A stretch of DNA of 64,000 nucleotides from Pseudomonas prosekii (GCF_900105155.1 NZ_LT629762.1:5651501-5715500), one strand, 5' to 3'; positions 41,551-53,866 are shown, counted from the first letter of the stretch. A program made the numbers and translations. Notes: generated by a model not told the origin, from the sequence alone.

Positions 41551-41680
41551 ATTTGTGCTTCAGTGCCTTAGATATACCTCCTGATACGTAAGCCGAAGGT
41601 AAATTGCCGGTAAAGGCGCTTTGCTTAATGCCCGCCAGTGCTTATCGTTCAGCCTCCCGTAAAAGAAGCCCACGCGCCCA

Positions 41681-42991
41681 ATGGTTGATCATTCAATGCA
41701 ATCCTCGTCCCGTAGTTCCCGTCGCTGGCTGTTCGGCCTGCTTGTCCTGTTGGTCGTCGCCGTTGTTTGCTGGAAATTCTGGCCCACCGGCACTGACCAG
41801 AAAGAGGGCGAAAAACCGAAGGCGGCGGCGGGGCACACGGGCAAGTCCGGGGCCATGCGTCCAGGCTTTGGCGGCGCGACCGGGCCGATTCCGGTGCGCG
41901 TAGCCCCGGCGGTCAAGGGTGACTTCCCGCTGTATTACCGGGCACTGGGCACCGTGACGGCACTGAACACCATCAATGTGCGCAGCCGCGTGGCCGGCGA
42001 ATTGATGAAGATTGCCTTCGAGGAAGGGCAGATGGTCAAGGCTGGCGACCTGCTCGCCGAGATCGATCCGCGTCCTTACCAGAACGCCTTGCTCCAGGCC
42101 GAGGGCACGTTGCTGCAGAATCAGGCGCAACTGAAGAACGCTCAAGTCGATGTCCAGCGTTATCGCGGCCTGTTCAAGGAAGACAGTATCGCCAAGCAGA
42201 CCCTGGACACCGCCGAAGCGCTGGTCGGTCAATATCTGGGCACGGTCAAGACCAATCAGGCAGCGGTCAACGACGCCAAACTCAATCTCGAATTCACCAA
42301 GATCCGCGCGCCGATCACCGGGCGTGTCGGTTTGCGTCAGCTCGACGTCGGCAACCTGGTCGCCGCCAACGACACCACGGCGCTGGCGATCATCACCCAG
42401 ACGCAGCCGATCAGCGTGGTGTTCACCCTGCCGGAAAACAGCCTCGACACCGTGCTCGCGCGCTACCACACCGGCGCCAAACTGCCGGTCGAAGCGTGGG
42501 ACCGTGGCGACATGAAAATCCAGGCCAGCGGCGTGTTGCAAAGCCTCGACAACCAGATCGACGTGACCACCGGCACGCTGAAATTCAAGGCGCGCTACGA
42601 TAACCGCGATCAGGCGTTGTTCCCCAACCAGTTCGTCAACGTTCACCTGCTCGCCGACACCCTCAAAGACGTGGTGCTCGCGCCCTCGGCAGCGATTCAG
42701 TTCGGCACCAACGGCACCTTCGTCTACGCCATGGACGGTGACAAGAAAGTCACGGTTCGCGCATTGAAAGTCGGCGCCAGCGATGGCGATAACACAGTCA
42801 TCACCGAAGGCCTCGCCGCCGGTGACCGGGTGGTCCTGGAAGGCACCGACCGCCTGAAAGAAGGCAGTGAAGTGGAAGTGGTCAACGACAGCACCGAAGT
42901 GCCCACCAGCCCGACCGAACAGCTGCAAGGCAAATCCGCCGCCAAGACCACTGACGCGACTGTCACCGACAAGGCCAAGAAGGGCGCATGA
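41681..42991 (+). CDS. muxA: RND efflux periplasmic adaptor MuxA (MdtA-like)
   Basis: A 436-residue membrane fusion protein with one N-terminal anchor ([19 protein letters not shown]) and no lipobox, as in MdtA. The lipoyl halves are [24 protein letters not shown] and [19 protein letters not shown], with a helical hairpin between. An alternative ATG is at 41696; neither start has a strong ribosome site. The stop overlaps the start of the first pump gene (ATGA). MuxABC-OpmB of P. aeruginosa has two different RND subunits, like MdtABC of E. coli, and exports novobiocin-, aztreonam- and macrolide-type compounds. Confidence 0.9.
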   Translation: MVDHSMQSSSRSSRRWLFGLLVLLVVAVVCWKFWPTGTDQKEGEKPKAAAGHTGKSGAMRPGFGGATGPIPVRVAPAVKGDFPLYYRALGTVTALNTINVRSRVAGELMKIAFEEGQMVKAGDLLAEIDPRPYQNALLQAEGTLLQNQAQLKNAQVDVQRYRGLFKEDSIAKQTLDTAEALVGQYLGTVKTNQAAVNDAKLNLEFTKIRAPITGRVGLRQLDVGNLVAANDTTALAIITQTQPISVVFTLPENSLDTVLARYHTGAKLPVEAWDRGDMKIQASGVLQSLDNQIDVTTGTLKFKARYDNRDQALFPNQFVNVHLLADTLKDVVLAPSAAIQFGTNGTFVYAMDGDKKVTVRALKVGASDGDNTVITEGLAAGDRVVLEGTDRLKEGSEVEVVNDSTEVPTSPTEQLQGKSAAKTTDATVTDKAKKGA

Positions 42992-45900
42992 ACATCTCGC
43001 GGCTGTTCATCCTGCGCCCGGTCGCCACGACCCTGAGCATGCTTGCCATTATCCTGGCCGGCATCATCGCCTATCGACTGCTGCCGGTATCGGCGCTGCC
43101 GCAGGTTGATTACCCGACCATTCGCGTCATGACGCTGTACCCCGGCGCCAGCCCGGACGTGATGACCAGTGCGGTGACCGCGCCGCTTGAGCGTCAATTC
43201 GGGCAGATGCCCGGCCTGACGCAGATGGCCTCGACCAGTTCCGGCGGCGCCTCGGTGCTGACCCTGCGTTTCAGCCTCGACATCAACATGGACGTCGCCG
43301 AACAGCAGGTGCAAGCCGCGATCAACGCCGCGACCAATCTGCTGCCGACCGACCTGCCGGCGCCGCCGGTGTACAACAAGGTCAACCCGGCGGACACCCC
43401 GGTGCTGACCCTGGCGATCACCTCGAAAACCATGCTCCTGCCCAAGCTCAACGATCTGGTCGATACGCGCATGGCGCAGAAAATCGCCCAGATCAGCGGC
43501 GTCGGCATGGTCAGCATCGCCGGCGGTCAGCGTCAGGCCGTGCGGATCAAGGTCAACCCCGAAGCCCTGGCGGCCAACGGCTTGAACCTGTCGGATGTGC
43601 GCACCCTTGTCGGCGCCTCCAACGTCAATCAGCCCAAGGGCAACTTCGACGGCCCGACGCGGGTGTCGATGCTCGATGCCAACGACCAACTGACCTCGCC
43701 CAAAGACTACGCCAACCTGATTCTCGCCTATGCCAACGGCGCGCCGTTGCGGCTCAAGGACGTCGCGGAAATCGTCGACGGCGCCGAGAACGAACGACTG
43801 GCCGCGTGGGCCAACCAAAATCAGGCAGTGCTGCTCAACATCCAGCGCCAGCCCGGCGCCAACGTGATTGAAGTGGTTGACCGGATCAAGGCTTTGCTGC
43901 CGAGCATCACCGACAACCTGCCGGCCGGCCTCGAAGTCACCGTGCTGACCGACCGCACCCAAACCATCCGTGCCTCGGTCACCGACGTCCAACACGAATT
44001 GCTGATCGCCATCGCGCTGGTGGTGATGGTCACGTTCCTGTTCCTGCGCCGCGCCAGTGCAACGATCATTCCCTCGGTCGCCGTGCCGTTGTCGCTGATC
44101 GGCACCTTCGGCGTGATGTACCTCGCCGGGTTCTCGGTGAACAACCTGACCTTGATGGCGCTGACCATCGCCACCGGGTTTGTGGTCGATGATGCGATCG
44201 TGATGCTGGAGAACATTTCCCGGTTTATCGAAGAGGGCGACAGCCCGATGACGGCGGCGCTCAAAGGCGCGAAGCAGATTGGCTTCACCCTCATTTCCCT
44301 GACGTTGTCGCTGATCGCGGTACTGATTCCGCTGCTGTTCATGGCTGACGTGGTCGGGCGGCTGTTCCGCGAGTTTGCTATCACGCTGGCAGTGGCGATC
44401 CTGATTTCTCTCCTGGTGTCGCTGACCTTGACGCCGATGATGTGCGCGCGGCTGCTCAAGCGTGAACCGAAGGAAGAAGAACAGGGCCGTTTCTACCGCG
44501 CCAGTGGCGCGACCATCGACTGGATGATCGCCGCTTACGGGCGCAAGTTGCAGTGGGTGCTCAAGCATCAACCGCTGACGTTGCTGGTGGCAATCGCCAC
44601 GCTGGGTCTGACCGTGGTGCTGTACATGGTGGTGCCGAAGGGCTTCTTTCCGGTGCAGGATACCGGGGTGATTCAGGGCATTTCCGAGGCGCCGCAGTCG
44701 ATTTCCTTTGCGGCAATGGGTGAACGGCAGCAGCAACTGGCCAAGATCATTCTCGCCGACCCGGCGGTGCAGAGCCTGTCGTCATACATTGGCGTCGATG
44801 GCGACAACGCCACGCTCAATGCCGGGCGCATGCTGATCAACCTCAAGCCGCACAGCGGCCGCGACCTCAGCGCCACCGAAATCATCGCGCGGCTGCAACC
44901 GGAAGTGGACAAATTGACCGGCATCCGGCTGTTCATGCAACCGGTGCAGGACTTGACCATCGAGGACCGGGTCAGCCGCACGCAGTACCAATTCAGCATG
45001 TCCTCGCCGGATTCGGAATTGCTCAGCCTGTGGAGCGGCCGTCTGGTCGAAGCGCTGGCGCAGCGGCCGGAGTTGACTGACGTTGCCAGTGATTTGCAGG
45101 ACAAGGGTTTGCAGGTGTTCCTGGTGATTGACCGCGATGCCGCGTCGCGGGTAGGCGTGTCGGTGTCGAACATTACCGATGCGCTGTACGACGCGTTTGG
45201 CCAGCGGCAGATTTCCACTATTTACACCCAGGCCAGCCAATACCGCGTGGTCCTGCAAGCGCAGTCCGGCGAGAAGATCGGCCCGGATGCGCTGAACCAG
45301 ATTCACGTCAAGACCACCGATGGCGGGCAGGTGCGCCTGTCGAGTCTGGCGCGGGTCGAGCAGCGTCAGGCGCAATTGGCGATTACTCATATCGGCCAGT
45401 TCCCGGCGGTGATGATGTCGTTCAACCTGGCGCCCGGCGTGGCGCTGGGGCACGCGGTAGACATCATCGAACAAGTGCAGGAAGACATCGGCATGCCGGT
45501 CGGCGTGCAAACCCAGTTCCAGGGCGCGGCCGAAGCGTTCCAGGCCTCGCTGTCGAGCACGTTGCTGCTGATTCTGGCGGCGGTGGTGACCATGTACATC
45601 GTGCTCGGCGTGCTTTACGAGAGCTACATTCACCCGATCACCATCCTCTCGACCTTGCCCTCGGCAGCGGTCGGGGCCTTGCTGGCATTGCTGTTGACCG
45701 GCAATGACCTGGGGATGATCGCGATCATCGGCATTATTCTGCTGATCGGCATCGTCAAGAAAAACGCGATCATGATGATCGACTTCGCCCTCGACGCTGA
45801 GCGCAACCAGGGCATGGCGCCGGAACAGGCGATCTATCAAGCGGCGCTGCTGCGCTTCCGGCCAATCCTGATGACCACGCTGGCCGCGCTGTTTGGCGCA

Positions 45901-46092
45901 GTGCCGCTAATGCTCGCCACCGGTTCTGGCGCCGAGCTGCGTCAACCGTTGGGTCTGGTGATGGTCGGTGGTTTGCTGCTGAGCCAGGTGCTGACGCTGT
46001 TCACCACGCCGGTTATCTACTTGTACTTTGACCGCCTCGGTCGGCGCTGGGGCCGCAAGTCCACCACCGTGGAAGCGGTAGAACAGCCATGA
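42988..46092 (+). CDS. muxB: RND efflux pump subunit MuxB (MdtB-like)
   Basis: A 1034-residue RND transporter starting [20 protein letters not shown]. Twelve membrane segments with two large periplasmic loops are seen; the proton-relay acids are in [21 protein letters not shown], and [15 protein letters not shown] is in segment 10. In the MdtBC/MuxBC pumps, two B and one C subunit form the trimer, with B mainly handling protons; this is known for E. coli and inferred here. Its start and stop both lie in ATGA overlaps, with muxA and muxC, so expression should be tightly balanced. Confidence 0.92.
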   Translation: MNISRLFILRPVATTLSMLAIILAGIIAYRLLPVSALPQVDYPTIRVMTLYPGASPDVMTSAVTAPLERQFGQMPGLTQMASTSSGGASVLTLRFSLDINMDVAEQQVQAAINAATNLLPTDLPAPPVYNKVNPADTPVLTLAITSKTMLLPKLNDLVDTRMAQKIAQISGVGMVSIAGGQRQAVRIKVNPEALAANGLNLSDVRTLVGASNVNQPKGNFDGPTRVSMLDANDQLTSPKDYANLILAYANGAPLRLKDVAEIVDGAENERLAAWANQNQAVLLNIQRQPGANVIEVVDRIKALLPSITDNLPAGLEVTVLTDRTQTIRASVTDVQHELLIAIALVVMVTFLFLRRASATIIPSVAVPLSLIGTFGVMYLAGFSVNNLTLMALTIATGFVVDDAIVMLENISRFIEEGDSPMTAALKGAKQIGFTLISLTLSLIAVLIPLLFMADVVGRLFREFAITLAVAILISLLVSLTLTPMMCARLLKREPKEEEQGRFYRASGATIDWMIAAYGRKLQWVLKHQPLTLLVAIATLGLTVVLYMVVPKGFFPVQDTGVIQGISEAPQSISFAAMGERQQQLAKIILADPAVQSLSSYIGVDGDNATLNAGRMLINLKPHSGRDLSATEIIARLQPEVDKLTGIRLFMQPVQDLTIEDRVSRTQYQFSMSSPDSELLSLWSGRLVEALAQRPELTDVASDLQDKGLQVFLVIDRDAASRVGVSVSNITDALYDAFGQRQISTIYTQASQYRVVLQAQSGEKIGPDALNQIHVKTTDGGQVRLSSLARVEQRQAQLAITHIGQFPAVMMSFNLAPGVALGHAVDIIEQVQEDIGMPVGVQTQFQGAAEAFQASLSSTLLLILAAVVTMYIVLGVLYESYIHPITILSTLPSAAVGALLALLLTGNDLGMIAIIGIILLIGIVKKNAIMMIDFALDAERNQGMAPEQAIYQAALLRFRPILMTTLAALFGAVPLMLATGSGAELRQPLGLVMVGGLLLSQVLTLFTTPVIYLYFDRLGRRWGRKSTTVEAVEQP

Positions 46093-49000
46093 ACCTCTCC
46101 GGTCCTTTCATCAAGCGCCCGGTCGCGACGATGTTGCTGAGCCTGGCGATCATGCTGCTTGGCGGTGTCAGTTTCGGTCTGTTGCCGGTGGCGCCGTTGC
46201 CGCAGATGGACTTCCCGGTGATTGTGGTGCAAGCCAGTCTGCCCGGCGCCAGTCCGGAAGTGATGGCCTCGACGGTGGCGACGCCGCTGGAACGTTCCTT
46301 CGGCGCCATCGCCGGGGTCAACACCATGAGCAGCCGGTCTAGCCAGGGTTCGACGCGGGTGATTCTGCAGTTCGACCTCGACCGCGACATCAACGGCGCG
46401 GCGCGGGAAGTGCAAGCGGCGATCAACGCCTCGCGCAACCTGCTGCCGAGCGGGATGCGCAGCATGCCGACCTACAAGAAGGTCAACCCGTCGCAAGCGC
46501 CGATCATGGTGTTGTCGCTGACTTCGGACGTGCTGGAAAAAGGTCAGCTTTACGATTTGGCCTCGACCATCTTGTCGCAGAGCCTGTCGCAGGTGCAGGG
46601 CGTCGGCGAAGTGCAGATCGGCGGCAGCTCCCTGCCGGCAGTGCGCATCGAGCTCGAACCGCAAGCGCTGAACCAGTACGGCGTGGCGCTGGACGACGTG
46701 CGCAATACCATCGCCAATACCAACGTGCGCCGGCCCAAGGGTTCGGTCGAGGATGACCAGCGTCTGTGGCAGGTGCAGGCCAACGATCAACTGGAAAAAG
46801 CCAAGGATTACGAGTCGCTGATCATCCACTACAACAACGGCGCCGCCCTGCGCCTGAAAGATGTAGCGACGGTCAGCGACGGCGTCGAAGACCGCTACAA
46901 CAGTGGTTTCTTCAACAATGACGCGGCGGTGCTGCTGGTGATCAACCGGCAGGCCGGCGCCAACATCATCGAAACGGTCAACGAGATCAAGGCGCAGTTG
47001 CCGGCGTTGCAAGCGGTGCTGCCGGCCAGCGTCAAACTGAACCTGGCGATGGACCGTTCGCCAGTGATCAAAGCGACGTTGCACGAAGCAGAAATGACCC
47101 TGCTGATCGCCGTGGCGCTGGTGATTCTGGTGGTGTTCCTGTTTCTCGGTAACTTCCGTGCCTCACTGATTCCGACATTGGCCGTGCCGGTGTCGCTGGT
47201 CGGCACGTTTGCGGTGATGTACCTCTACGGGTTTTCGCTGAACAACCTGTCGCTGATGGCGCTGATTCTCGCCACTGGCCTGGTGGTGGACGACGCCATC
47301 GTGGTGCTGGAGAACATTTCCCGGCACATCGACGAAGGCGTGCCGCCGATGAAAGCGGCGTACCTCGGCGCCGAGGAAGTCGGATTTACCCTGTTGTCGA
47401 TGAACGTCTCGCTGGTCGCGGTGTTCCTGTCGATTCTGTTTATGGGCGGGATCATCGAAAGCCTGTTCCGCGAGTTTTCCATCACGCTGGCGGCGTCGAT
47501 TGTGGTTTCGCTGATCGTCTCGCTGACCCTGACGCCTATGCTCTGCGCGCGTTGGCTGAAACCGCACACGCCGGGTCAGGAAAACCGTCTGCAACGCTGG
47601 AGCCATCGGGCCAACGACTGGATGGTCGGCAAGTACGCGACCAGCCTCGACTGGGTGCTGCGGCATCGGCGCCTGACGTTGCTCAGCCTGATCATCACCG
47701 TCGGGGTCAACGTTGCGCTGTACGTGGTAGTGCCGAAAACCTTCATGCCGCAGCAGGACACCGGCCAGTTGATCGGTTTTGTCCGTGGCGACGACGGGCT
47801 GTCGTTCAGCGTGATGCAGCCGAAAATGGAAATATTCCGCCGCGCGGTGCTCAAGGACGATGCGGTACAGAGCGTTGCCGGGTTCATCGGTGGCACCAAC
47901 GGCACCAACAACGCGTTCATGCTGGTGCGCTTGAAACCGATCAACGAGCGCAATATCTCCGCGCAAAAAGTCATCGAACGGATGCGCAAGGAGATGCCGA
48001 AAGTGGCCGGCGCGCAATTGATGCTGATGGCCGACCAGGACCTGCAATTCGGCGGCGGTCGCGAGCAGACTACGTCGCAGTATTCCTACATTCTGCAAAG
48101 TGCCGACCTCGGCTCGTTGCGCGAGTGGTACCCGAAAGTCGTGACGGCGTTGCGTGCCTTGCCCGAGTTGACGGCGATTGATGCGCGCGAGGGTGGCGGC
48201 GCGCAACAGGTCACGTTGATGGTCGACCGCGATCAGGCGAAACGCCTCGGCGTCGACATGGACATGGTCACGTCGGTGCTGAACAACGCGTACAGCCAGC
48301 GGCAGATTTCGACGATCTACGACAGCCTCAACCAGTACAAGGTGGTGATGGAGGTCAATCAGAAATACGCGCAGGACCCGATTACCCTCAAGCAAGTCCA
48401 AGTGATCACCGCCGATGGCGCGCGGATTCCGTTGTCGACCATCGCCCATTACGAAAACAGCCTGGAAGATGACCGGGTCAGCCACGAAGGCCAGTTCGCC
48501 TCCGAGAGCATTTCCTTCGACATGGCCGAAGGCGTGACGGTGGAGCAGGGCACGGCGGCTATCGAGCGTGCGATTGCCAAGCTCGGCATGCCCGAAGACG
48601 TGATCGTCAAGGTCGCCGGCACTGCCGATGCATTTGCTGCCACGCAAAAGAGCCAGCCGTTCATGATTCTCGGCGCGCTGCTGGCGGTGTATCTGGTGTT
48701 GGGCGTGCTCTATGAAAGCTACATTCACCCGTTGACCATTCTGTCGACCTTGCCTTCGGCCGGGGTCGGCGCGTTGTTGTCGATTTACCTTCTCGGTGGC
48801 GAGTTCAGCCTGATCTCGCTGCTGGGGCTGTTCCTGTTGATCGGCGTGGTGAAGAAAAACGCGATTCTGATGATCGACCTCGCGTTGCAACTGGAACGCC
48901 ATCAAGGCATGAGCCCGCTGGATTCGATTCGCAGCGCTTGCCTGCAACGTCTGCGGCCAATTCTGATGACCACGCTGGCGGCGATCCTTGGCGCACTGCC

Positions 49001-49196
49001 GTTGCTGCTCGGTCAGGCCGAAGGCGCGGAAATGCGTCAGCCGCTGGGCCTGACCATCATCGGCGGGCTGGTTTTCAGCCAAGTGCTGACCCTTTACACC
49101 ACCCCGGTGGTTTACCTCTATCTCGACAAACTGCGCCACCGCTTCAATAAATGGCGTGGGGTACGTACCGATGCAGCTCTGGAAACTCCGCTATGA
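46089..49196 (+). CDS. muxC: RND efflux pump subunit MuxC (MdtC-like)
   Basis: A 1035-residue RND transporter starting [20 protein letters not shown], a paralogue of MuxB of almost the same length. The proton-relay region is [21 protein letters not shown], and the C-terminal half holds [22 protein letters not shown]. In the known heterotrimers the C subunit binds and moves the drug. The final segment ends in HRFNKWRGV with a short cytoplasmic tail. The stop overlaps the opmB start by ATGA, as at the other junctions. Confidence 0.92.
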   Translation: MNLSGPFIKRPVATMLLSLAIMLLGGVSFGLLPVAPLPQMDFPVIVVQASLPGASPEVMASTVATPLERSFGAIAGVNTMSSRSSQGSTRVILQFDLDRDINGAAREVQAAINASRNLLPSGMRSMPTYKKVNPSQAPIMVLSLTSDVLEKGQLYDLASTILSQSLSQVQGVGEVQIGGSSLPAVRIELEPQALNQYGVALDDVRNTIANTNVRRPKGSVEDDQRLWQVQANDQLEKAKDYESLIIHYNNGAALRLKDVATVSDGVEDRYNSGFFNNDAAVLLVINRQAGANIIETVNEIKAQLPALQAVLPASVKLNLAMDRSPVIKATLHEAEMTLLIAVALVILVVFLFLGNFRASLIPTLAVPVSLVGTFAVMYLYGFSLNNLSLMALILATGLVVDDAIVVLENISRHIDEGVPPMKAAYLGAEEVGFTLLSMNVSLVAVFLSILFMGGIIESLFREFSITLAASIVVSLIVSLTLTPMLCARWLKPHTPGQENRLQRWSHRANDWMVGKYATSLDWVLRHRRLTLLSLIITVGVNVALYVVVPKTFMPQQDTGQLIGFVRGDDGLSFSVMQPKMEIFRRAVLKDDAVQSVAGFIGGTNGTNNAFMLVRLKPINERNISAQKVIERMRKEMPKVAGAQLMLMADQDLQFGGGREQTTSQYSYILQSADLGSLREWYPKVVTALRALPELTAIDAREGGGAQQVTLMVDRDQAKRLGVDMDMVTSVLNNAYSQRQISTIYDSLNQYKVVMEVNQKYAQDPITLKQVQVITADGARIPLSTIAHYENSLEDDRVSHEGQFASESISFDMAEGVTVEQGTAAIERAIAKLGMPEDVIVKVAGTADAFAATQKSQPFMILGALLAVYLVLGVLYESYIHPLTILSTLPSAGVGALLSIYLLGGEFSLISLLGLFLLIGVVKKNAILMIDLALQLERHQGMSPLDSIRSACLQRLRPILMTTLAAILGALPLLLGQAEGAEMRQPLGLTIIGGLVFSQVLTLYTTPVVYLYLDKLRHRFNKWRGVRTDAALETPL

Positions 49197-50674
49197 CTGA
49201 CCGTTCGCTTATCACTCTGGCTGCACCGATTGCCATGGCCCGGGGCTCGCGCCTATTGAGCCTGGCGCTGTGTGTGAGCTTGCTCAGCGCTTGCGCCGTC
49301 GGCCCGGATTACCAGCGCCCGCAAACGGCGGAAATCGCCCAGTACAAGGAAGCCGAGGGTTGGCGTCAGGCCAATCCCAGCGATTCCCTTGCGCGTGGCG
49401 CCTGGTGGGAGTTGTATGGCGATCGGCAGCTCAACGGCCTGGTCGATCAACTGAACAACGCCAACCAGACTGTGGCCCAGGCCGAAGCGCGTTATCGGCA
49501 ATCGCAAGCGTTGGTCAAAAGTGCCCGCGCGGCGTTTTACCCGACAGTGGATTTGAGCGCGGGCAAGACCCGCTCAAGCCAGGGCGCCGGCAGCAGCAGT
49601 TCGAGCCTGAGCAGCTCGGCCAGCGGCATTCGCGATACCTACAGCACCGAGTTTGGCGTCAGTTGGGAAGCGGATATCTGGGGCAAACTGCGCCGTGGGT
49701 TGGAGGCCGATCAAGCCACCGCGCAAGCGAGCTTCGCCGATCTCGCGGCGATGCGCCTGAGCCAGCAGTCGGAAATGGTCCAGAACTACCTGCAATTGCG
49801 CGTGATCGATCAGCAGAAACGTTTGCTCGAATCGACGGTGGCGGCGTATCAACGTTCGCTGCAAATGACTCAGAACCAGTACCGCGCCGGTGTCTCCGGG
49901 CGGGACGCAGTGGCGCAGGCGCAGACGCAACTCAAAAGCACTCAAGCGGATCTGGTCGACTTGATCTGGCAGCGTGCGCAGTTCGAAAACGCTATCGCCG
50001 TGCTGATCGGTTTGCCGCCGGCCGAGTTCAATCTGGCGGAAAGTCAGGACATCCCGAAACTGCCGCAAATTCCCCTGAGCTTGCCGTCGCAATTGCTCGA
50101 ACGCCGACCGGACATTGCTTCCGCCGAACGCTCGGTCATTGCTGCCAACGCCAATATTGGCGTGGCGAAAGCCGCGTATTACCCGGATTTGAGCCTGAGC
50201 CTGAGTGGTGGTTACAGCAGCAGCACGTCGAGCAATCTGGTGAGTTTGCCGAACCGCTTCTGGTCGGTCGGGCCAAAACTGACGTTGCCGTTGTTCGACG
50301 GCGGCGCGCGCTCGGCGGAAGTCGATCGCAACGAAGCGCTGTACGACGAAACTGTGGCTACTTACCGCCAAACCGTGCTCGACGGTTTCCGCGAAGTGGA
50401 AAACTACCTGATTCAGCTCAAGGTCTATGAGCAGGAAGCGTCGGTGCGCCAGGAAGCACTGGACGCGGCGCGTGATTCGTTGCGTCTGACCGAGAACCAG
50501 TACAAGGCGGGATTGATCGCTTATCTGGACGTGGTGGTGGTGCAAGCGACCGCGTTGAATAACGAACAGAGCGTATTGAACGTGCTGCAGAGCCGTTTGC
50601 TGGCGAGTGTGCAACTGATCGCCGCGCTGGGCGGCGGCTGGGATGGGCAGTTACAGGTCAGCGAAGAACAATGA
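49193..50674 (+). CDS. opmB: Outer-membrane efflux lipoprotein OpmB-like
   Basis: A 493-residue OprM-family channel. The ATG at 49193 overlaps the muxC stop (ATGA), matching the other junctions of the operon, and is therefore preferred over an earlier start inside muxC. The lipobox LLSAC places the lipid at Cys34, followed by AVGPDYQRP. The NodT-type segment LLERRPDIASAERSVIAANANIGVAKAAYYP is present, and the second barrel half has FWSVGPKLTLPLFDGG. It completes the four-gene MuxABC-OpmB system. A stem-loop repeat follows. Confidence 0.9.
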   Translation: MTDRSLITLAAPIAMARGSRLLSLALCVSLLSACAVGPDYQRPQTAEIAQYKEAEGWRQANPSDSLARGAWWELYGDRQLNGLVDQLNNANQTVAQAEARYRQSQALVKSARAAFYPTVDLSAGKTRSSQGAGSSSSSLSSSASGIRDTYSTEFGVSWEADIWGKLRRGLEADQATAQASFADLAAMRLSQQSEMVQNYLQLRVIDQQKRLLESTVAAYQRSLQMTQNQYRAGVSGRDAVAQAQTQLKSTQADLVDLIWQRAQFENAIAVLIGLPPAEFNLAESQDIPKLPQIPLSLPSQLLERRPDIASAERSVIAANANIGVAKAAYYPDLSLSLSGGYSSSTSSNLVSLPNRFWSVGPKLTLPLFDGGARSAEVDRNEALYDETVATYRQTVLDGFREVENYLIQLKVYEQEASVRQEALDAARDSLRLTENQYKAGLIAYLDVVVVQATALNNEQSVLNVLQSRLLASVQLIAALGGGWDGQLQVSEEQ

Positions 50675-50678
50675 TCGT

Positions 50679-50708
50679 GATCGTTCCCGCGCTCCGCGTG
50701 GAACGATC
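50679..50708. repeat. Hairpin repeat of the GATCGTTCC type
   Basis: GATCGTTCC-N12-GGAACGATC forms a perfect 9-bp stem five bases after the opmB stop. A related copy lies at 58368-58398. It may stop transcription after the efflux operon. Confidence 0.75.
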
Positions 50709-50870
50709 AGGCTGGTGAATACAGCCTGAAATTTGTGTCAAACAAGCGTTTCATCGGCTTGATGGCCTTTTGCTCATTTTGTCAGTGCGTTCTTCCGCGC
50801 AATCAGTACAATCGCCGACTTTGCCCGCCGAGAATGGACGCAGTACGGTGGCGCAGTCACGAGAAACCCC

Positions 50871-52952
50871 ATGCTCATCGGCACCTACTCTCCCACGCTG
50901 GTTGTGATTTCGCTGTGCGTGGCGATTCTTGCGTCCTACACCGCCCTTGACCTGACTGGCCGGATTGCCACGACCAAGGGCCGCGCCGTGCATCTATGGA
51001 CGGCAGGTGGCGCGGTGGCGATGGGTATCGGCGTGTGGTCGATGCATTTCATCGGCATGCTCGCGTTCAATCTGCCGATCGACCTCGGTTACGATTTCGC
51101 CCTCACGGCGCTGTCGCTGACCATCGCCATCCTCTCGTGCGGCTTTGCTTTGTGGCTGGTCAGCCAGCCGAAACTGCCGGTCTGGCAACTGGCATTCGGC
51201 GCGCTGGTGATGGGCAGCGGCATCAGCGCCATGCATTACACCGGCATGGCCGCCATGCTCATGCAGCCCGGCATCGATTACGACCCGACGCTGTTCGGCG
51301 CCTCGCTGGTGATTGCCGTTGGCGCCTCGGCAGCAGCGTTGGCGATTGCCTTTCGCCTGCGCCAGCACACGCCGTATGTGGGTCTGATTCGTGGCGGCGC
51401 GGCGGTGATCATGGGTTTCGCCATCGTCGGCATGCACTACACCGGCATGGCCGCCGCGCGTTTCCCGGACGGCAGCTTTTGCGGCGCAGCACTCGGCGGC
51501 TTGAGCGGCAAAGGCTTGGACAATGTCGTGCTGATCACCACGCTGGCGGTGCTGAGCATTGCCTTGCTCACGTCGATTCTTGATGCACGCCTCGAAGCAC
51601 GCACTGCCGACCTCGCGCATTCGCTGACCGTCGCCAACCGCGAACTCACCCAACTGGCACTGCACGATCCGCTGACCGGGCTGCCGAACCGCATGCTGCT
51701 GGCCGACCGCATCGAGCAGGCGATGTCGAAAGTCCAGGAGCAGGGCGGTTGTTTTGCGCTGATGTTCATTGATCTAGACGGCTTCAAACCGGTCAACGAT
51801 GCCTTCGGTCACCACATGGGCGACCAGTTGTTGCGCGAAGTCGGCATACGTTTGCGCGAAGACTTGCGCAGTCAGGACACGCTGGCGCGGATCGGCGGTG
51901 ATGAATTTGTCCTGCTGGTGCGCCTCATCGAGCCGAGCGATGCGCTGAACCTGGCGTCGCGTCAGGTTGAGTTGATCGCACGCTCGTTCCAGGTCGCCGA
52001 CCACGACTTGCAAATATCCGCGAGCCTTGGCATCGCCATGTTTCCCGGCAATGGCCACACCGCGCAAGAGTTGCTGATGAACGCCGATGCCGCGATGTAC
52101 CACGCCAAAGGCGCGGGCAAAAACGGCTACAGTTTCTTCGACGCGTCGATGAACAGCAACGCGCGCAAGCAATTGCAACTGCTGCAAGACCTGCGCGCGG
52201 CGCTGGATCAGCAGCAATTTCGCCTGTACTACCAACCGAAGTTCGATGCCAGCAACGGGCGTGCGGTCGGCGCCGAGGCGTTGCTGCGCTGGGTGCATCC
52301 GACCCAGGGCATGCTGCTGCCGGCGAAGTTTATCGAACTGGCGGAAAAGACCGGTTTGATCATTCCGATTGGCGAGTGGGTGCTCAACGAAGCCTGCCGG
52401 CAGATGCGCGAATGGTATGTGCTCGGTTATACCGATTGGCGCATCGCGGTGAATCTTTCGGCATTGCAGTTCTGTCACGCGGGGCTGGTGCAAAGTGTCG
52501 CCAAAGCCTTGGCCACCCACCATTTGCCGGCCAATAGCCTGACCCTGGAAATCACCGAAACCACCGCCATGAGCGACGCCGATGCGAGCATGACGGTGCT
52601 GCAGGAACTCTCGGACATGGGCGTCGACCTGTCTATCGACGACTTCGGCACCGGTTATTCGAGCCTGATGTACCTCAAGCGCTTGCCGGCCAATGAGCTG
52701 AAGATTGATCGCGGGTTTGTCCGCGATCTGGAGCATGACAGCGATGACGCGGCGATTGTTTCGGCGATTGTTGCGTTGGGTCAGGCGCTGGGTTTGCGGA
52801 TTGTTGCGGAAGGCGTGGAGACCGGCGTGCAGCAGGATTTCCTGACCAGATTGGGTTGCGATTCGCTGCAAGGTTACCTGCTCGGCCATCCGCTGCCGGC
52901 CGAGCGCTTCATGGCCGACATCCACCGCGGCGAGCAGTTGCAGGCAGGCTGA
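50871..52952 (+). CDS. mucR: MHYT-GGDEF-EAL c-di-GMP enzyme, MucR-like
   Basis: A 693-residue inner-membrane protein. Seven membrane segments in residues 5-230 carry the MHYT motifs MHFIGMLAF, MHYTGMAAM and MHYTGMAAA, proposed to bind copper and sense oxygen or nitric oxide. A GGDEF domain follows, with GGDEF at 342-346 and an inhibitory RSQD site five residues before it. The EAL domain begins near 469 (AEALLRW) and has EITETTAM and DDFGTGYSS intact. So both cyclase and phosphodiesterase may work. MucR of P. aeruginosa has this order and length and controls alginate and biofilm. It stands alone. Confidence 0.88.
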   Translation: MLIGTYSPTLVVISLCVAILASYTALDLTGRIATTKGRAVHLWTAGGAVAMGIGVWSMHFIGMLAFNLPIDLGYDFALTALSLTIAILSCGFALWLVSQPKLPVWQLAFGALVMGSGISAMHYTGMAAMLMQPGIDYDPTLFGASLVIAVGASAAALAIAFRLRQHTPYVGLIRGGAAVIMGFAIVGMHYTGMAAARFPDGSFCGAALGGLSGKGLDNVVLITTLAVLSIALLTSILDARLEARTADLAHSLTVANRELTQLALHDPLTGLPNRMLLADRIEQAMSKVQEQGGCFALMFIDLDGFKPVNDAFGHHMGDQLLREVGIRLREDLRSQDTLARIGGDEFVLLVRLIEPSDALNLASRQVELIARSFQVADHDLQISASLGIAMFPGNGHTAQELLMNADAAMYHAKGAGKNGYSFFDASMNSNARKQLQLLQDLRAALDQQQFRLYYQPKFDASNGRAVGAEALLRWVHPTQGMLLPAKFIELAEKTGLIIPIGEWVLNEACRQMREWYVLGYTDWRIAVNLSALQFCHAGLVQSVAKALATHHLPANSLTLEITETTAMSDADASMTVLQELSDMGVDLSIDDFGTGYSSLMYLKRLPANELKIDRGFVRDLEHDSDDAAIVSAIVALGQALGLRIVAEGVETGVQQDFLTRLGCDSLQGYLLGHPLPAERFMADIHRGEQLQAG

Positions 52953-53087
52953 CGCCACAGGAAATGAGTGTTGAGCGATCTCCTGCGTCAGTGTCGGCCT
53001 CCTCATAGATGCAGGTCATGCAAAAGCGGCGAATGGCGGTTATTCTTGGCGCCGACTGCTTAAGCTTGAATTCGGGGGATCGTCAGC

Positions 53088-53834
53088 ATGGAAAAAGTCA
53101 TGGTCATCACGGGAGGCAGCCGTGGGATCGGCGCCGCCACGGCGCTGTTGGCCGCTGAGCAGGGCTATCGCATCTGCATCAATTACCTGGCGGACGAAGA
53201 AGCGGCGCAGCGTGTGCTCGACCAGGTCCGAGCCCTCGGTGCACAGGCCATTGCGGTTCGCGCCGACGTCAGCATCGAAGACGAAGTGGTCGCCTTGTTC
53301 CACCGTGTCGACACCGAACTGGGCCGGGTCACCGCGCTGGTGAACAACGCCGGCACCGTCGGGCACAAGTCGCGGGTCGACGAAATGTCCGAATTCCGCA
53401 TCCTGAAAATCCTCAAGACCAATGTTCTGGCGCCGATCCTCTGCGCCAAGCACGCAGTGCTGCGCATGTCGCCCAAGCATGGCGGGCAGGGCGGCAGCAT
53501 CGTCAACGTGTCGTCGGTGGCGGCGCGCCTGGGTTCGCCGAATGAATACGTGGATTACGCCGCGTCAAAAGGCGCGCTGGACAGCTTCACGATTGGCCTG
53601 TCGAAAGAAGTCGCCGGCGAGGGCATTCGCGTCAACGCGGTGCGGCCGGGTTACATCTACACCGATTTCCACGCCCTGAGCGGCGACCCGGACCGGGTCA
53701 GCAAACTGGAATCGGCCATCCCGATGGCCCGTGGCGGGCGCCCGGATGAAGTGGCGGAAGCGATTGTCTGGTTGTTGTCGGACAAGGCCTCGTACGCGAC
53801 CGGGACGTTTGTTGACCTTGGCGGTGGACGCTAG
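53088..53834 (+). CDS. SDR family oxidoreductase (classical)
   Basis: A 248-residue SDR with TGGSRGIG at residues 8-15, NNAG near 84-87, Ser in VNVSSVAARLG and YxxxK as YAASK, all in register. It is of the YgfF/glucose-dehydrogenase-like group with FVDLGGGR at the end. It should be an NAD(P)-dependent oxidoreductase in the cytoplasm; the substrate is unknown. GGGGGAT lies before the ATG. It is followed by an inverted REP pair and the convergent MocR gene. Confidence 0.87.
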   Translation: MEKVMVITGGSRGIGAATALLAAEQGYRICINYLADEEAAQRVLDQVRALGAQAIAVRADVSIEDEVVALFHRVDTELGRVTALVNNAGTVGHKSRVDEMSEFRILKILKTNVLAPILCAKHAVLRMSPKHGGQGGSIVNVSSVAARLGSPNEYVDYAASKGALDSFTIGLSKEVAGEGIRVNAVRPGYIYTDFHALSGDPDRVSKLESAIPMARGGRPDEVAEAIVWLLSDKASYATGTFVDLGGGR

Positions 53835-53866
53835 TCCGGAGGACCTGCGCCGTCCGGTCCGACGCC

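Noticed and set aside
42724..44736. 670-codon open frame antisense to muxA/muxB
   Set aside because: It lies opposite clear RND genes, is rich in His, Arg, Gln and Asp and has no domain; long antisense frames are common in GC-rich genes.
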